From the NCBI RefSeq assembly GCF_021533215.1, contig NZ_JAJNKA010000017.1:1-64000 (forward strand): a stretch of DNA of 64,000 nt, given 5' to 3'. Position numbers and translations under genes: made by a program. Below the pieces are notes generated by a model. The model searched no databases. It worked only from the letters and a program-made list of their open reading frames with translations, and had not been told where the DNA came from. Shown here piece by piece: positions 34,658 through 44,160 of the stretch. The number at the start of each line of letters is the position of its first letter. Within the stretch, counting starts at the first letter, position 1. Origin of the DNA: Portibacter lacus. Its GTDB lineage: Bacteria; Bacteroidota; Bacteroidia; Chitinophagales; Saprospiraceae.

Positions 34658-35892
34658 ATCTCATACTCCTTTATCTTCCTATATAACGTTCTTTCCGAGA
34701 TTCCGAGTTCATCGGCAGCATCTTTTCTTCTCCCTCCATGTTTTTTTAACGCTTTCTTAATCCACTCCTTCTGCATTTCATCAAGCGATAGATTTTCTTC
34801 TACAATTTCTGAATCTTGGTAATTTGGCTTAGAATGATCGATCAATATCGGCTGATGGTCCTCCTTGTAATTTTCATGTGATTCCTCGCCATGCGTCTGA
34901 TAATCTGAAAATGATTCAGGTAATTGACTCACTTTTTGAAACGAATTCATTTGCGGAAATTTCAGGTTATTGGTTTGAATTAATTCAAAAACCAACGACT
35001 TTAGATCATTTAAGTCACTTTTCATCTCGAAAAGTAGCTTGTACAAAATTTCTCTTTCCTCGAAAGATTGATCTCTACCACCTGAAATGCTCGGTAGATT
35101 TCGCTTAGTTATATTCGGTATCAATGTGACTAATTGTTCCGCTGAAATCTGAGCGTCATCACTTAACACCGAAAGTTGTTCCACTACGTTTTTAAGCTCC
35201 CGAATATTTCCAGGCCAATTGTAGTTCTCTATTAATAATCTTGCTTGTTCATCAAGTCTAATGATTTGCGTATTGTACTTATCTGAAAAGTCTACAGCAA
35301 ACCTTCTAAACAAAACAAAGATGTCTTCTCGTCTTTCCCTTAAGGAAGGAATTTCTATAGGCACCGTATTAAGACGATAATACAAATCTTCTCGAAATTT
35401 CCCATTTTTAACCCTTTCTAATAAATTGACATTCGTCGCTGCAATCACCCGAACGTCGGTTTTGTGAACAACGGACGAACCTACTTTCACATATTCGCCA
35501 TTTTCTAAAACCCGCAACAAATAGGCCTGTGTGTCCAATGGCATTTCACCTATTTCATCTAGAAATATGGTTCCCTTATCTGCGGTTTCAAAGTAACCTT
35601 TTCGATCGCTAGTTGCCCCAGTAAATGAACCTTTCTCATGCCCGAAAAGCTCTGAGTTAATCGTACCTTCTGGAATTGCTCCACAGTTGATAGCAATAAG
35701 TTGGTTATGCTTTCGCGGACTCAGATGGTGAATTACTTTAGAAAAAACTTCTTTTCCCACACCACTTTCTCCGGAGATTAAGACCGTAAGATCCGTACTA
35801 GATACTCGAGAAGCAGTCTGTAATGCATGCTCTAAGGCAGGAGACTTTCCTACAATTCCGAATCGTTGTTTGATAGCTTGCAAACTGCTCAT
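34654..35892 (-). CDS. Sigma-54-dependent transcriptional activator (AAA+, Fis-type HTH)
   Basis: A 412-residue enhancer-binding protein that begins directly with the AAA+ domain: no receiver or other sensor domain is present. Walker A is GESGVGKE at residues 41-48, the sigma-54 contact loop is GSFTGA at 88-93 (Ser in place of the common Ala), and Walker B is GTIFLDEIGEMP. The arginine region EDLYYRLNTVPIEIPSLRER follows. After a variable linker the Fis-type helix-turn-helix at 380-412 contains RKDAADELGISERTLYRKIKEYEI. It lies in the lptE-secG gene line and overlaps the zinc-ribbon gene upstream by ATGA, so it may respond to envelope state (inference). Confidence 0.93.
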   Translation of the reverse strand: MSSLQAIKQRFGIVGKSPALEHALQTASRVSSTDLTVLISGESGVGKEVFSKVIHHLSPRKHNQLIAINCGAIPEGTINSELFGHEKGSFTGATSDRKGYFETADKGTIFLDEIGEMPLDTQAYLLRVLENGEYVKVGSSVVHKTDVRVIAATNVNLLERVKNGKFREDLYYRLNTVPIEIPSLRERREDIFVLFRRFAVDFSDKYNTQIIRLDEQARLLIENYNWPGNIRELKNVVEQLSVLSDDAQISAEQLVTLIPNITKRNLPSISGGRDQSFEEREILYKLLFEMKSDLNDLKSLVFELIQTNNLKFPQMNSFQKVSQLPESFSDYQTHGEESHENYKEDHQPILIDHSKPNYQDSEIVEENLSLDEMQKEWIKKALKKHGGRRKDAADELGISERTLYRKIKEYEI

Positions 35893-36257
35893 GATGTTCT
35901 TGTTCTTGAGATTTCACTGAGATTAAACAAATCCACAGATTTTTGTGAGTTGCTTTTTAACTGAATATAGACATAAGCTGGTACAATTAAAGTGACTGAC
36001 CATATTAATCCTAATCTAAAAAAGTAGATGGTAGAAACAAGAAATAATACAATTCCTAGCGTGAGATAAATCACGAGATTAGATCGACCGATTTCGGATT
36101 TTACCTCATTAACATGGTACTCTTTTTCTATATGACAATGGTTACACTTAGCATAAAAATAGCGCCCTTTCTCATCTTCTAGTTCATGACGAGAATTTGC
36201 TGAAGATTTGATTTCAAATGCTTCCTTACAATTTTTACAGGTAACTTTTCTAATCAT
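35889..36257 (-). CDS. Zinc-ribbon membrane protein, hypothetical
   Basis: A 122-residue protein with an N-terminal zinc ribbon (CKNCKEAFEIK at residues 7-17 and CNHCH at 38-42, two CxxC knuckles) and two membrane segments (VIYLTLGIVLFLVSTIYFF and LIWSVTLIVPAYVYIQL). It has no assigned function. It overlaps the sigma-54 activator by four bases, which suggests a shared transcript and perhaps a sensory or chaperone role for that activator. Confidence 0.72.
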   Translation of the reverse strand: MIRKVTCKNCKEAFEIKSSANSRHELEDEKGRYFYAKCNHCHIEKEYHVNEVKSEIGRSNLVIYLTLGIVLFLVSTIYFFRLGLIWSVTLIVPAYVYIQLKSNSQKSVDLFNLSEISRTRTS

Positions 36258-36328
36258 AAATTTCCGTGTATTTGGAATTTCTTATTTTCTCTAGGTCAAT
36301 GTTAAAGTGTGAATCTTCAAAAAAATGC

Positions 36329-37771
36329 TTAATTCAATGGCATTTCTACAATATCTCCCATCAAAGTCGCACTCGTACTTGCTTTCACTTTCACGTAAGT
36401 ATAGTCACCTGGCTTTAATCCAGCTTTTTTAGGGAAAACGATTTGTTTATTTTGAGAATTTCTACCTTTGAAATCAAGGTCTGATTTTTTAGAATCACCT
36501 TCTATCAATACTTCGAATGTCTTACCGATATCTTTTGCATTTAGTTCGTGAGAGATTTGATTCTGTAATCTAATGACTTCAGTCAATCTTCTCTTCTTCA
36601 CTTCTAATGGAATATCATCTTCATATTTTCTGGCTGCCAATGTTCCTGGCCGCTCACTGTAGAAAAACATATAAGACATAGAATATTGAGCATATTCTAC
36701 CATACTTAAGGTGTCTTGGTGCTCTTCTTCTGTTTCTGTACAAAATCCAGTAATGACGTCTGACGATATTGCACAATCAGGCATGATTTCATAGATTCGA
36801 TCGATCTTACTTTTATACCAAGGTCGATCATATGTTCTGTTCATTAGTTCTAGCACTCGGCTATTTCCAGACTGAACCGGAAGGTGGATATACTTGCAAA
36901 TGTTTTTGTACTTCGCCATCGTAAATAAAACCTCATCGGTGATATCTTTAGGATGAGAAGTACTAAATCTTATTCTTAACAATGGACTAACATGTGCAAC
37001 CATCTCTAGTAACTTAGCAAATGTAGTTAACTCCTTAGTTTCAGGATTTTCCCACTTGAAAGAATCTACATTCTGTCCAAGTAAGGTTACTTCTCTATAT
37101 CCGCGATCAAAAAGATCTTGTGCTTCAGCAACTATGGTAAATGGATTTCTAGAACGTTCTCTACCTCTTGTAAATGGAACCACACAGAATGAGCACATGT
37201 TATCACATCCTCTCATAATGGAAATAAATCCACTCACACCATTAGAATCTAATCTCAATGGCGAGATATCCGCATAAGTCTCTTCTCTACTTAATAATAC
37301 ATTAACTCCCTTGTCTCCATCTTCTGCACCTGCGATCAATTTCGGTAAATCTCTATACGCATCTGGTCCTACAACGATGTCTACTAATTTTTCCTCGTCT
37401 AAGAACTTTGCCTTGAGCCTTTCTGCCATACACCCAAGCACACCTACGAGCATTCCAGGGTTTTGTTTTTTCAACTTATCAAAGATTCTCAACCTTTTCC
37501 TTACCGTATCTTCCGCTTTTTCTCTTATCGAGCAAGTGTTGATTAGGATTAAGTCAGCAACTTCCATGTTCCGAGTTGCTCCGAAACCTTCTTCTGCCAA
37601 AATGGAAGCAACAATCTCAGAATCTGAAAAATTCATCTGGCAACCGTAACTCTCAATATAGAATTTCTTACCGTTATCGTTAATCGGAACAACACCTGTA
37701 ATAGCCTCACCTTGTTTGGATTCGTCTATATTTTTGTTGAGATTTAATAAGGTTGGATTATCATTATACAT
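36329..37771 (-). CDS. miaB: tRNA-2-methylthio-N6-dimethylallyladenosine synthase (MiaB)
   Basis: A 480-residue radical-SAM methylthiotransferase that adds the 2-methylthio group to i6A37 of tRNAs. The N-terminal UPF0004 domain holds the three cluster cysteines ([11 protein letters not shown] near residue 40, [17 protein letters not shown] near 88, and [10 protein letters not shown] near 122). The radical-SAM motif is [22 protein letters not shown], read as C-x3-C-x2-C, near 190. A C-terminal TRAM domain follows (about 405-478). It lies 71 bases upstream of the zinc-ribbon gene. Confidence 0.97.
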   Translation of the reverse strand: MYNDNPTLLNLNKNIDESKQGEAITGVVPINDNGKKFYIESYGCQMNFSDSEIVASILAEEGFGATRNMEVADLILINTCSIREKAEDTVRKRLRIFDKLKKQNPGMLVGVLGCMAERLKAKFLDEEKLVDIVVGPDAYRDLPKLIAGAEDGDKGVNVLLSREETYADISPLRLDSNGVSGFISIMRGCDNMCSFCVVPFTRGRERSRNPFTIVAEAQDLFDRGYREVTLLGQNVDSFKWENPETKELTTFAKLLEMVAHVSPLLRIRFSTSHPKDITDEVLFTMAKYKNICKYIHLPVQSGNSRVLELMNRTYDRPWYKSKIDRIYEIMPDCAISSDVITGFCTETEEEHQDTLSMVEYAQYSMSYMFFYSERPGTLAARKYEDDIPLEVKKRRLTEVIRLQNQISHELNAKDIGKTFEVLIEGDSKKSDLDFKGRNSQNKQIVFPKKAGLKPGDYTYVKVKASTSATLMGDIVEMPLN

Positions 37772-37802
37772 GTCCTATCATTTGCTATATTAAAAAGGAA
37801 TG

Positions 37803-37810
37803 CAAAATTA
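37803..37810 (-). promoter_or_regulatory. -7 box of the miaB promoter
   Basis: The minus strand reads TAATTTTG, matching the Bacteroidota -7 consensus TAnnTTTG, 31 bases before the miaB ATG. A TTG lies 22 bases further upstream, slightly more than the usual spacing. Confidence 0.4.
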
Positions 37811-38029
37811 GGTAAAAAGTTTGAGATTATGACAAAATGACAGAAATGGATTTTGTAAAAGAATTAGCTATTCATTGGGAATTTAACCCTTTGAATTTTC
37901 AATCTATTGATATAAAAGTTTGTATTTTAAACTCAACATTTTCCCAAGTAACCAAAATTGACATAGAAAAAAACTAAGCAGCAATGAAAGAAATTTCATC
38001 GTTTAGGCTTACGAACAATCAATAGAACC

Positions 38030-38647
38030 ATGAAAAATATATTGACCGTTATTATGTTTTTAGCATTAGGAACCATCTCTAGTAATGCTCAAAAGGTGGA
38101 TCTAAGATTGGACTCAGGCCTTAACGACGCTTTCATCATAAGTACCAATTCAACATTAACTGGAAGTAGAATTAATTTCAAACCTGGACTAGGTATCGGT
38201 TATATGTCTTTTATGAAGAAGTCTAACATGAAGACTCTTGTCGAATATAGTCAGTGGTCACAAGCGAAAGGTGAATACAATATTAATGAATTCAGATTTA
38301 ATTTCAGATATGAGTTCGATCGGTATATAAATAATTGGTTTAGTATAGGAGCATTTGCATCGCCAGAGTTCAGATATTCTGATAATTTTTATCCGAACAA
38401 TGATACTAGAAACTTTTCTGAAGTAGATTACGCATTAAGTTTAGGATTAAGTCCGAAAATTTACCGCCTAAGCAATAGATATTACTTCTCATTAGGACTA
38501 GACCTACCAATTATAGAAGCTGGATATTTTCAAGGAGATGGGCCAGATCCAGAGATAGGCGAAAATAATACTTTAAGAGAAGGATTAGGCTTGAAAGTGT
38601 TTCAAAAAAATATTAGAGCAGTAGCGACATTCGGATATAGATTCTAA
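38030..38647 (+). CDS. Outer-membrane beta-barrel protein
   Basis: A 205-residue exported protein (signal ILTVIMFLALGTISSNAQ) with alternating polar/aromatic strands and a terminal aromatic residue (ATFGYRF), typical of a small porin-like or OmpW/PF13568-type barrel of Bacteroidota. Strand-like parts include INEFRFNFRYEFDRY and YYFSLGLDLPIIEAG. Its C-terminal 22 codons reappear as a fragment about 3.5 kb downstream (42063-42131). No function can be given beyond an outer-membrane location. It appears to be monocistronic. Confidence 0.78.
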   Translation: MKNILTVIMFLALGTISSNAQKVDLRLDSGLNDAFIISTNSTLTGSRINFKPGLGIGYMSFMKKSNMKTLVEYSQWSQAKGEYNINEFRFNFRYEFDRYINNWFSIGAFASPEFRYSDNFYPNNDTRNFSEVDYALSLGLSPKIYRLSNRYYFSLGLDLPIIEAGYFQGDGPDPEIGENNTLREGLGLKVFQKNIRAVATFGYRF

Positions 38648-38975
38648 AAGTTTCATAGTTATAGCATTCATTTTTATTGGTTTAGTGCAATTGACTTCAT
38701 AGTTCTCAAATTCTAAGAAGATGGACTATTCATGAGGGTTAATTGTGAATAATAAAGGATGGAATAATTCGAATTAGACTGGGATTTGTATTAGAATTAC
38801 ATCAGATCATAGAAATTCTTTGCGTTTAACTTTCACAATATTTAAATTTTTTATGCCTTTAAAACCAACACTAATGCATTTATCCAACTCTATTCATACT
38901 TTTTTCAACCCCTATATTTAGGGATTTGCATTAATAAAAATCTTTCTTTGAAGCATTATTAATTCTAAATAAAAA
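38648..38975. other. Intergenic region without visible gene
   Basis: These 328 AT-rich bases contain no supportable ORF or terminator. The only local structure is CCCTA/TAGGG around 38920-38935, close to the start of the next gene. Confidence 0.5.
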
Positions 38976-39572
38976 ATGATGAAAAATCTAAGTTTTTTAA
39001 TTCTGTGCTTTATGGTAGTAAATACTACATTCGCTCAATCCAATCAGATAATTTTTAACAATGAGAGCTCTGTAAAAGAAATACCATTTACCGTTTCTAG
39101 CGAGAAAGAAATTGCATTTTCCATTAATAGTAACATTAAATCAGGGGGGCTAGAAGTATCTATCATAGATCCTAATGGAAAAAGGGAAGGCAATTTTCTA
39201 TTAGAGGCCATGATAGATAACGGAAAATCTTATAATAACATAAATATAAAAAGCAAGAGTAAAAATAAGAATAGCAATAAAAACAGTAATCAAAATAGCT
39301 CCACAATTAATATTTCGTCAGGAACTGGTATTAATTCTAATTCAAGTACAAGTACTATATCGGTTCAAGGTTCTGAAAACGGCGATTCTGTAATTGCTAT
39401 AAGTTCAAGTAAGAATATATCCAGTGGCCAAACGATTACTTCTAGTGATGACTCAGGAGCAAATGGCACCATGGTAAAATCAATGGAAAATCCGATTCCG
39501 GGTAAATGGATATTAAAGATTGCATCAAAAGATGTGACTGGAGTGCTTAACTATTCAATTGACAAAGACTAA
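38976..39572 (+). CDS. Secreted Asn/Ser-rich protein, hypothetical
   Basis: A 198-residue exported protein (signal NLSFLILCFMVVNTTFAQ). Residues about 20-80 and 165-198 look like two halves of a beta-sandwich related to pre-peptidase C-terminal domains (GGLEVSIIDPNGKREG; IPGKWILKIASKDVTG). They are separated by about 75 residues of low-complexity Lys/Asn/Ser sequence (KSKSKNKNSNKNSNQN, then many Ser/Thr). The gene ends 12 bases before a membrane-anchored LuxR regulator, so the two are probably cotranscribed and may act together. No recognised function. Confidence 0.7.
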   Translation: MMKNLSFLILCFMVVNTTFAQSNQIIFNNESSVKEIPFTVSSEKEIAFSINSNIKSGGLEVSIIDPNGKREGNFLLEAMIDNGKSYNNINIKSKSKNKNSNKNSNQNSSTINISSGTGINSNSSTSTISVQGSENGDSVIAISSSKNISSGQTITSSDDSGANGTMVKSMENPIPGKWILKIASKDVTGVLNYSIDKD

Positions 39573-39584
39573 TTCTTTAAACTG

Positions 39585-40538
39585 ATGGTGAGGTCTTTAT
39601 TTATAATTTTCTATTTCTATTGTGCTTTTGCAAATGCGCAAACGACAGTTCGTGGTAACATTATAGTTGATTCTACTTGGGAAGAAAGAATTTATTTTAG
39701 CAGGATAAGTTCCATGGATGATATGTATCGCTGTAATCCATACATGATTATAGGGGACGCAGAAATCGTCAATGGAAGCTTTTCATATATATTCGAAGAA
39801 CCCTTAGATTTTGAATTGATCAGATTGCATGTGATTAAAAAAGGAGCGCCGGTTGCCAATCTTATCATAGGAGGTGATGAGGAGAATTTTGGATTCTATG
39901 GAATTATGGATGATACAGTATTGGAAATTCCGAGGGCACCAAATCTCTTCCAAAGTTTCACCCCTGATGATTTATTGAACAGGGAACTGCTCGAGATTTG
40001 GAAGACGATGAATGAATATCAAGATTCGTATGCTGATGCCACAGATCCAGAAAGCAAGGTGAATATAAGTCAAACGTTTAGAGAAAAGATGTTTGCTTAT
40101 GCCGATACATGCAAACTGGCGGTTCCATGTATTCTCGCCATAAACGAGGCTGGTTTGTCGGGCTTTGACGATAGAACAGGCAAAAACTGGGATAAACTAT
40201 ATCGTCGATTTGGAAGTAATTCTTATTTGCCATCAGGCTTGAATAAAAGGCGATACTTTAATCCCATTTGGTTATTGGTTCTGATCTTTATTTTAGCCGG
40301 TCTGATATATTATTACTTCAGATCTATAATCAGACCGAAAAATAAGTTGAATCAGTTATCAATTCAAGAACGAAAAGTAGCAGAATTGATCAATAAAGGG
40401 TTGACCAATAAAATGATCGCTCAGGAACTCAATGTAGAAGTCAGTACTGTTAAAAGTCATGTCTATAAAATTTTTAATAAACTGGATATTAGATCGAGGA
40501 ACGAGCTTATTGTTTTTCAGAAGTGGATGACTTCATAG
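39585..40538 (+). CDS. Membrane-anchored LuxR-type regulator with a periplasmic sensor
   Basis: A 317-residue one-component regulator. It has a signal peptide (residues 1-19, ending FANAQ), a periplasmic domain at 20-222 that starts like DUF4369 (TTVRGNIIVDSTWEERIYF), a membrane helix at about 226-245 (NPIWLLVLIFILAGLIYYYF) and a cytoplasmic LuxR helix-turn-helix at 258-313 (LSIQERKVAELINKGLTNKM, with VSTVKSHVYKIFNKL). Four Cys residues lie in the periplasmic part (two near 176 and 182). The layout suggests that an envelope signal is passed directly to a tethered DNA-binding domain. The secreted protein gene 12 bases upstream is a natural partner. Confidence 0.83.
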   Translation: MVRSLFIIFYFYCAFANAQTTVRGNIIVDSTWEERIYFSRISSMDDMYRCNPYMIIGDAEIVNGSFSYIFEEPLDFELIRLHVIKKGAPVANLIIGGDEENFGFYGIMDDTVLEIPRAPNLFQSFTPDDLLNRELLEIWKTMNEYQDSYADATDPESKVNISQTFREKMFAYADTCKLAVPCILAINEAGLSGFDDRTGKNWDKLYRRFGSNSYLPSGLNKRRYFNPIWLLVLIFILAGLIYYYFRSIIRPKNKLNQLSIQERKVAELINKGLTNKMIAQELNVEVSTVKSHVYKIFNKLDIRSRNELIVFQKWMTS

Positions 40539-40770
40539 TATGGAGTCAACAAAATGCTAACCTGTTGTATATCGACTTGTTTGGTTTAATGAACTTGACA
40601 AAAACAGCAATATTCCTGGGCACGGAATGATGACAATAGATAAGTAATTACTTTCTTAATTGAAAATTGATTTGAAGTCAAAGTCTTATTTCTAAGCTAT
40701 TAATTCAATATATCCTACTATAATTTTTTACTAACATTTTCAGAAATCAGAAAATAAATATCCCTATAGA

Positions 40771-41874
40771 ATGAATCAAAACGTATTCCTAATCTTAAGC
40801 TTTTTAATTTCTTTTTCTTCGTGTACTTGCAGTCACAACGATTTACTAAGTCAATCAAAGAAGAAAATATCTAGTAGTCAGAGCGTTAAATATCGTCAGA
40901 GTGCTCACTACCCAAACCCAATGGGTGATATTGATACATCGGTTGCTCTCATTCATTTTAATAAATCCGATTCCAGCATAATTGGTAATGATTTTATTTA
41001 TGAATCCTAAATTTTGGACGAGATTTATATTGATGGTAAGTTCAAACGTGTGAATAATCATGATAAAGTGATTACCATCTACACAGAGCTAGACACTCAG
41101 GCTTTTAAGGATGGAATTATGAACAGTAATTACATAAAGTATTCACCTTTATCCTTGCTAAACTTAACAGATTGGGTATTTGTCAACGACACATTGATGG
41201 AAGACGAAAGCTTTAGTAATTTTAAGAAAGTAGAAGCTGATACTATTGTAAATGGGAATAAAATCTATACGGAACTGCATATTTTTATCAATATTTCATC
41301 AAAACAACTGCTAAGATTTGAACGAAGAAACTATTTTAATGATAATCCAGCTCAAATTGTCTCATATGAATATACAGCGTACGATTACGATAAAACAGAA
41401 TCAAAACTTGCATATACTGATCCATTGGATTTCAGTTCAGTAGCTTATGGCCAATCGAATAGTAAAGTTTCACTATCAGTAGGACAGAAAGCCCCAGAGT
41501 TTTTAGCTGGTGACCTAAATGGAAACATCATAGACCTGAAAAAAAATCTAGGGAAAAAGGTGCTACTAAATTTTTCCATTATAAACTGTGGATATTGTAA
41601 AACTGCACTCAATCATTTTAATCAAGAAAACTTTATTTTATCAAATAATATTACAGCAGTTTACATTAATCCTATTGATGAAATAAAAAAAGTTAAGGAT
41701 TACGCTACCAAATTTAATGTCCCGTTTCCAGTAATAGCAAATGCCAATGAAATTGGAGTAAAGTATGGCATAAATGCATACCCCACTTTTGTTTTAATAA
41801 ATGAAGAAGGATTTATTGAAGACATCATTATTGGATACGAAGAAGATTTCATAGAAGGATTAAATAAGTCCTGA
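40771..41874 (+). pseudogene. TlpA-like thiol-disulfide oxidoreductase gene split by an in-frame TAA
   Basis: Two ORFs in the same frame (40771-41010 and 41014-41874) are parted only by TAA at 41008-41010. Together they read as one lipoprotein (signal ILSFLISFSSC, then TCSHN) whose N-terminal domain runs straight through the stop (GNDFIYES, stop, ILDEIYIDGKFKRV). It ends in a thioredoxin-fold TlpA/AhpC-TSA domain with VGQKAPEFLAGDLNG and the redox motif NCGYC near residue 275. The intact form would be a periplasmic thiol-disulfide oxidoreductase of 367 codons. A TTG three codons after the stop might restart translation, but without the export signal. It could also be a sequencing error. Confidence 0.8.
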
Positions 41875-42062
41875 TACTTAATATAATAAGCCAAAGGATA
41901 ATGATTAACTTCGAAGAAATAATTGGGAAATAATATCCGAAACAATGATGATAAGTTGATATTAATAATCACAAACTAAATCGAGAAGGAGTCATGTCAC
42001 TTGTAGTTTTTTTAGCTTGTTTTAATTAGATGATGTGAACGCAAATAATCATAATAGTTAAA

Positions 42063-42131
42063 GATGGATTAGGCGTGAAAATATTTCATGAAAATATAAG
42101 AGCAGTAGCGACCTTCGGGCATTGGTTTTAA
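42063..42131 (+). pseudogene. Fragment of a beta-barrel gene (duplicate of the 38030-38647 C-terminus)
   Basis: The frame reads DGLGVKIFHENIRAVATFGH then WF and a stop. It matches the last 22 codons of the barrel gene at 38582-38647 (EGLGLKVFQKNIRAVATFGY, then RF), with most DNA bases identical. No upstream barrel sequence is present in the 190 bases before it. This is the remnant of a second barrel gene, perhaps once a tandem copy. Confidence 0.85.
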
Positions 42132-42170
42132 GTATATGCGTAGTACTATAAAGCATTTCCGCTTAGGGAT

Positions 42171-42935
42171 TTAATTTAACCAATCCTTGAATCCTGAGAT
42201 TTTTTCAGCTGGTACGAAAACTTGGAAGCCTGGATCTGTCTTTAGAATCACCTTAAGCTTACTCCTTGAATAGGCTAGAACTTCTACGAGACTATTGATT
42301 CTAATAATCACTTTTCGATTCACCCTGAAAAAATGCTGTGGATCAAGAAGGCTCTCTAATTCTGCCAGCGTATGATTCACATAGTAGCGCTTCCCATTTT
42401 CTGTGATCAAGTAAGTGGTTTTGTTTTCAGCATAGAAGTAATGAATTTCAGACGCATCTACCGTCCTGATCTTATCTGCAATCTGAACCATAAACCTTTG
42501 TTTAAAAGGAGACTTTGCGTGGTTTATCGCATTGGCTAATGCTTGATAGTCTGGGAGTTGTTGACTTTTATTGGTGAAATGCGTTTGGTATTTGCTTAAG
42601 CTCTGGACAAGGTCATCTTTCTGAATAGGTTTTAAAAGATAATCCACGCTATTTTGCTTGAATGCCTCGATGGCATATTGATCATAGGCAGTGGTAAAGA
42701 TGATAGGAATATCGGTTTCAACTTGTTCGAAAATCTTAAAACTTAGTCCATCCGTTAGGTGCACGTCCAGAAATATCAAGTCAAATTCCTCCTCTTTAAG
42801 TATTTTAACGGATTCCGAAATAGACTGGCAGCGATGGCTGATTAGGTATTCGCCATTGCGATCACTTTCCTTAATCAGTCTTTCCAGCCTTCGTGCTGCA
42901 AGATCTTCATCTTCTATAATAAGGCATTTTATCAT
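42171..42935 (-). CDS. LytTR-family response regulator
   Basis: A 254-residue regulator. The receiver domain at 1-120 has the acidic pocket (IIEDED), phosphoacceptor Asp in LIFLDVHL near residue 56, Thr in FTTAYD and the Lys of YLLKPIQK. A LytTR DNA-binding domain occupies about 150-254 (FMVQIADKIRTVDASEIHYF, YYVNHTLAELESLLD, FFRVNRKVIIRI). It overlaps the start of the histidine kinase gene by four bases. The pair is divergent from the TonB receptor gene at 44161, which may be a target (inference). Confidence 0.93.
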   Translation of the reverse strand: MIKCLIIEDEDLAARRLERLIKESDRNGEYLISHRCQSISESVKILKEEEFDLIFLDVHLTDGLSFKIFEQVETDIPIIFTTAYDQYAIEAFKQNSVDYLLKPIQKDDLVQSLSKYQTHFTNKSQQLPDYQALANAINHAKSPFKQRFMVQIADKIRTVDASEIHYFYAENKTTYLITENGKRYYVNHTLAELESLLDPQHFFRVNRKVIIRINSLVEVLAYSRSKLKVILKTDPGFQVFVPAEKISGFKDWLN

Positions 42936-43978
42936 GGTAACTTTTCTAAGATTGGAAGCATAGCAATATATTCATTTTCACTCTGGATAAATTGGGGTTG
43001 AAGACCAGAGAAGAAAGAGTAGGTCGACTTTAGGTTGCTGTGTCCTACGCCCGTAGAATTGTTTACGTCGTCTCTGAGTTGAATGTTATTTTTAACAATT
43101 AAATATTTTTCGTCATTCGTAATATTGACCACCAGTGGGCTTTTCTTGGTTGCTTGGTTATGTTTGATTGCATTTTCGAGTAAAAGTTGAAAAGCAAGTG
43201 GTGGTGCATATGTATTAAGGACTTTTGGGCTTAGGTCAATGTTTACTATTAATTTATCACCGAATCTTATTTTTTGCAAGAATAAGTAAGACTCCAAGAA
43301 TTCAACTTCTTTTTTAAGACTAACAAAGGACTGATCATTAATGTCTAAAACGTAGCGGTAGACCTTTGAAAATTGATTGATGAACTCGTTCGCTTTTTCC
43401 GTGTCCTCATACATCAGTTCTGACAGAACATTTAAGCTGTTGAATAGGAAGTGAGGGTTAAGTTTCTGTTGTAAAGAACTAAGTTGTAAGGCTAATTTAT
43501 CTTTTTCAGAAGAAGCCAAAGATATGGTTAGCTTTTGGTTGTCTTCAAGAACAGTCCATATTTCATAAACCATGAAAATTAGAACACCCATCGAAATATT
43601 GAACATCGCAAAAGCGGTGATGGTGTTATTGGTGTCAAAAATCGAGTTCACATGATGATCAGGCTGAAATTTAGATTTTAAAACACTGATCACTGTTACC
43701 GTGAAAATTAAAACCAAAAGCTCAATAGCCCATCTTTTCCAAGAGTCTCTCTCGAAGGAATACTTATTTAATAAGGATATCGTATAAGAAGCTATTGCTG
43801 AGAAAATGGTAATGCCAGCAAATAGTTTAAAAAAGATAATGTGAATCTTCGGCTGCACAACTTCCAAGAATTCCTTAGAGCCAACTAAGAAAATAGCTAT
43901 AAACATCATAAGCACCATACCTATGGTGATGGCTAAGGCAATCTTAATTTTCGACCCTAATTTTGTGGAATCTAGCAC
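42932..43978 (-). CDS. LytS/YehU-type sensor histidine kinase
   Basis: A 348-residue membrane kinase that starts at GTG. Four hydrophobic segments lie in the first 150 residues (IKIALAITIGMVLMMFIAIF; IIFFKLFAGITIFSAIASYT; LLVLIFTVTVISVL; NISMGVLIFMVYEIW), followed by the His_kinase domain with the phosphoacceptor in LQQKLNPHFLFNSLNVLSE, the ATP-site Asn in LLLENAIKHN, and a final GVGHSNLKSTY G-box. No extracytoplasmic sensor domain is present, so the membrane part may be the sensor. It precedes its response regulator by a four-base overlap. Confidence 0.92.
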   Translation of the reverse strand: MLDSTKLGSKIKIALAITIGMVLMMFIAIFLVGSKEFLEVVQPKIHIIFFKLFAGITIFSAIASYTISLLNKYSFERDSWKRWAIELLVLIFTVTVISVLKSKFQPDHHVNSIFDTNNTITAFAMFNISMGVLIFMVYEIWTVLEDNQKLTISLASSEKDKLALQLSSLQQKLNPHFLFNSLNVLSELMYEDTEKANEFINQFSKVYRYVLDINDQSFVSLKKEVEFLESYLFLQKIRFGDKLIVNIDLSPKVLNTYAPPLAFQLLLENAIKHNQATKKSPLVVNITNDEKYLIVKNNIQLRDDVNNSTGVGHSNLKSTYSFFSGLQPQFIQSENEYIAMLPILEKLP

Positions 43979-44017
43979 GGTGTATATTTAATAATCATTT
44001 CAGAATCTCTTTCGATG

Positions 44018-44025
44018 CAAAGATA
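44018..44025 (-). promoter_or_regulatory. -7 box of the LytS/LytTR promoter
   Basis: The minus strand reads TATCTTTG (TAnnTTTG), 39 bases before the GTG start of the kinase gene. No TTG -33 box is seen at the normal distance. Confidence 0.35.
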
Positions 44026-44133
44026 CGGAATAGTCACCATGGCTAGTTAACCTTCGAAGAATGTAATTACATGATTCACTCCCTCTTTTACACGATTCAC
44101 TCTTCTTTTGATTTTTCAAGGCTCGAGTACACC

Positions 44134-44141
44134 TATTTTTG
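44134..44141 (+). promoter_or_regulatory. -7 box upstream of the TonB receptor
   Basis: TATTTTTG matches TAnnTTTG, 19 bases before the receptor ATG. A TTG lies 23 bases upstream, a little further than the standard spacing. Confidence 0.4.
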
Positions 44142-44160
44142 AGGCAAGAAATAAAATAAA

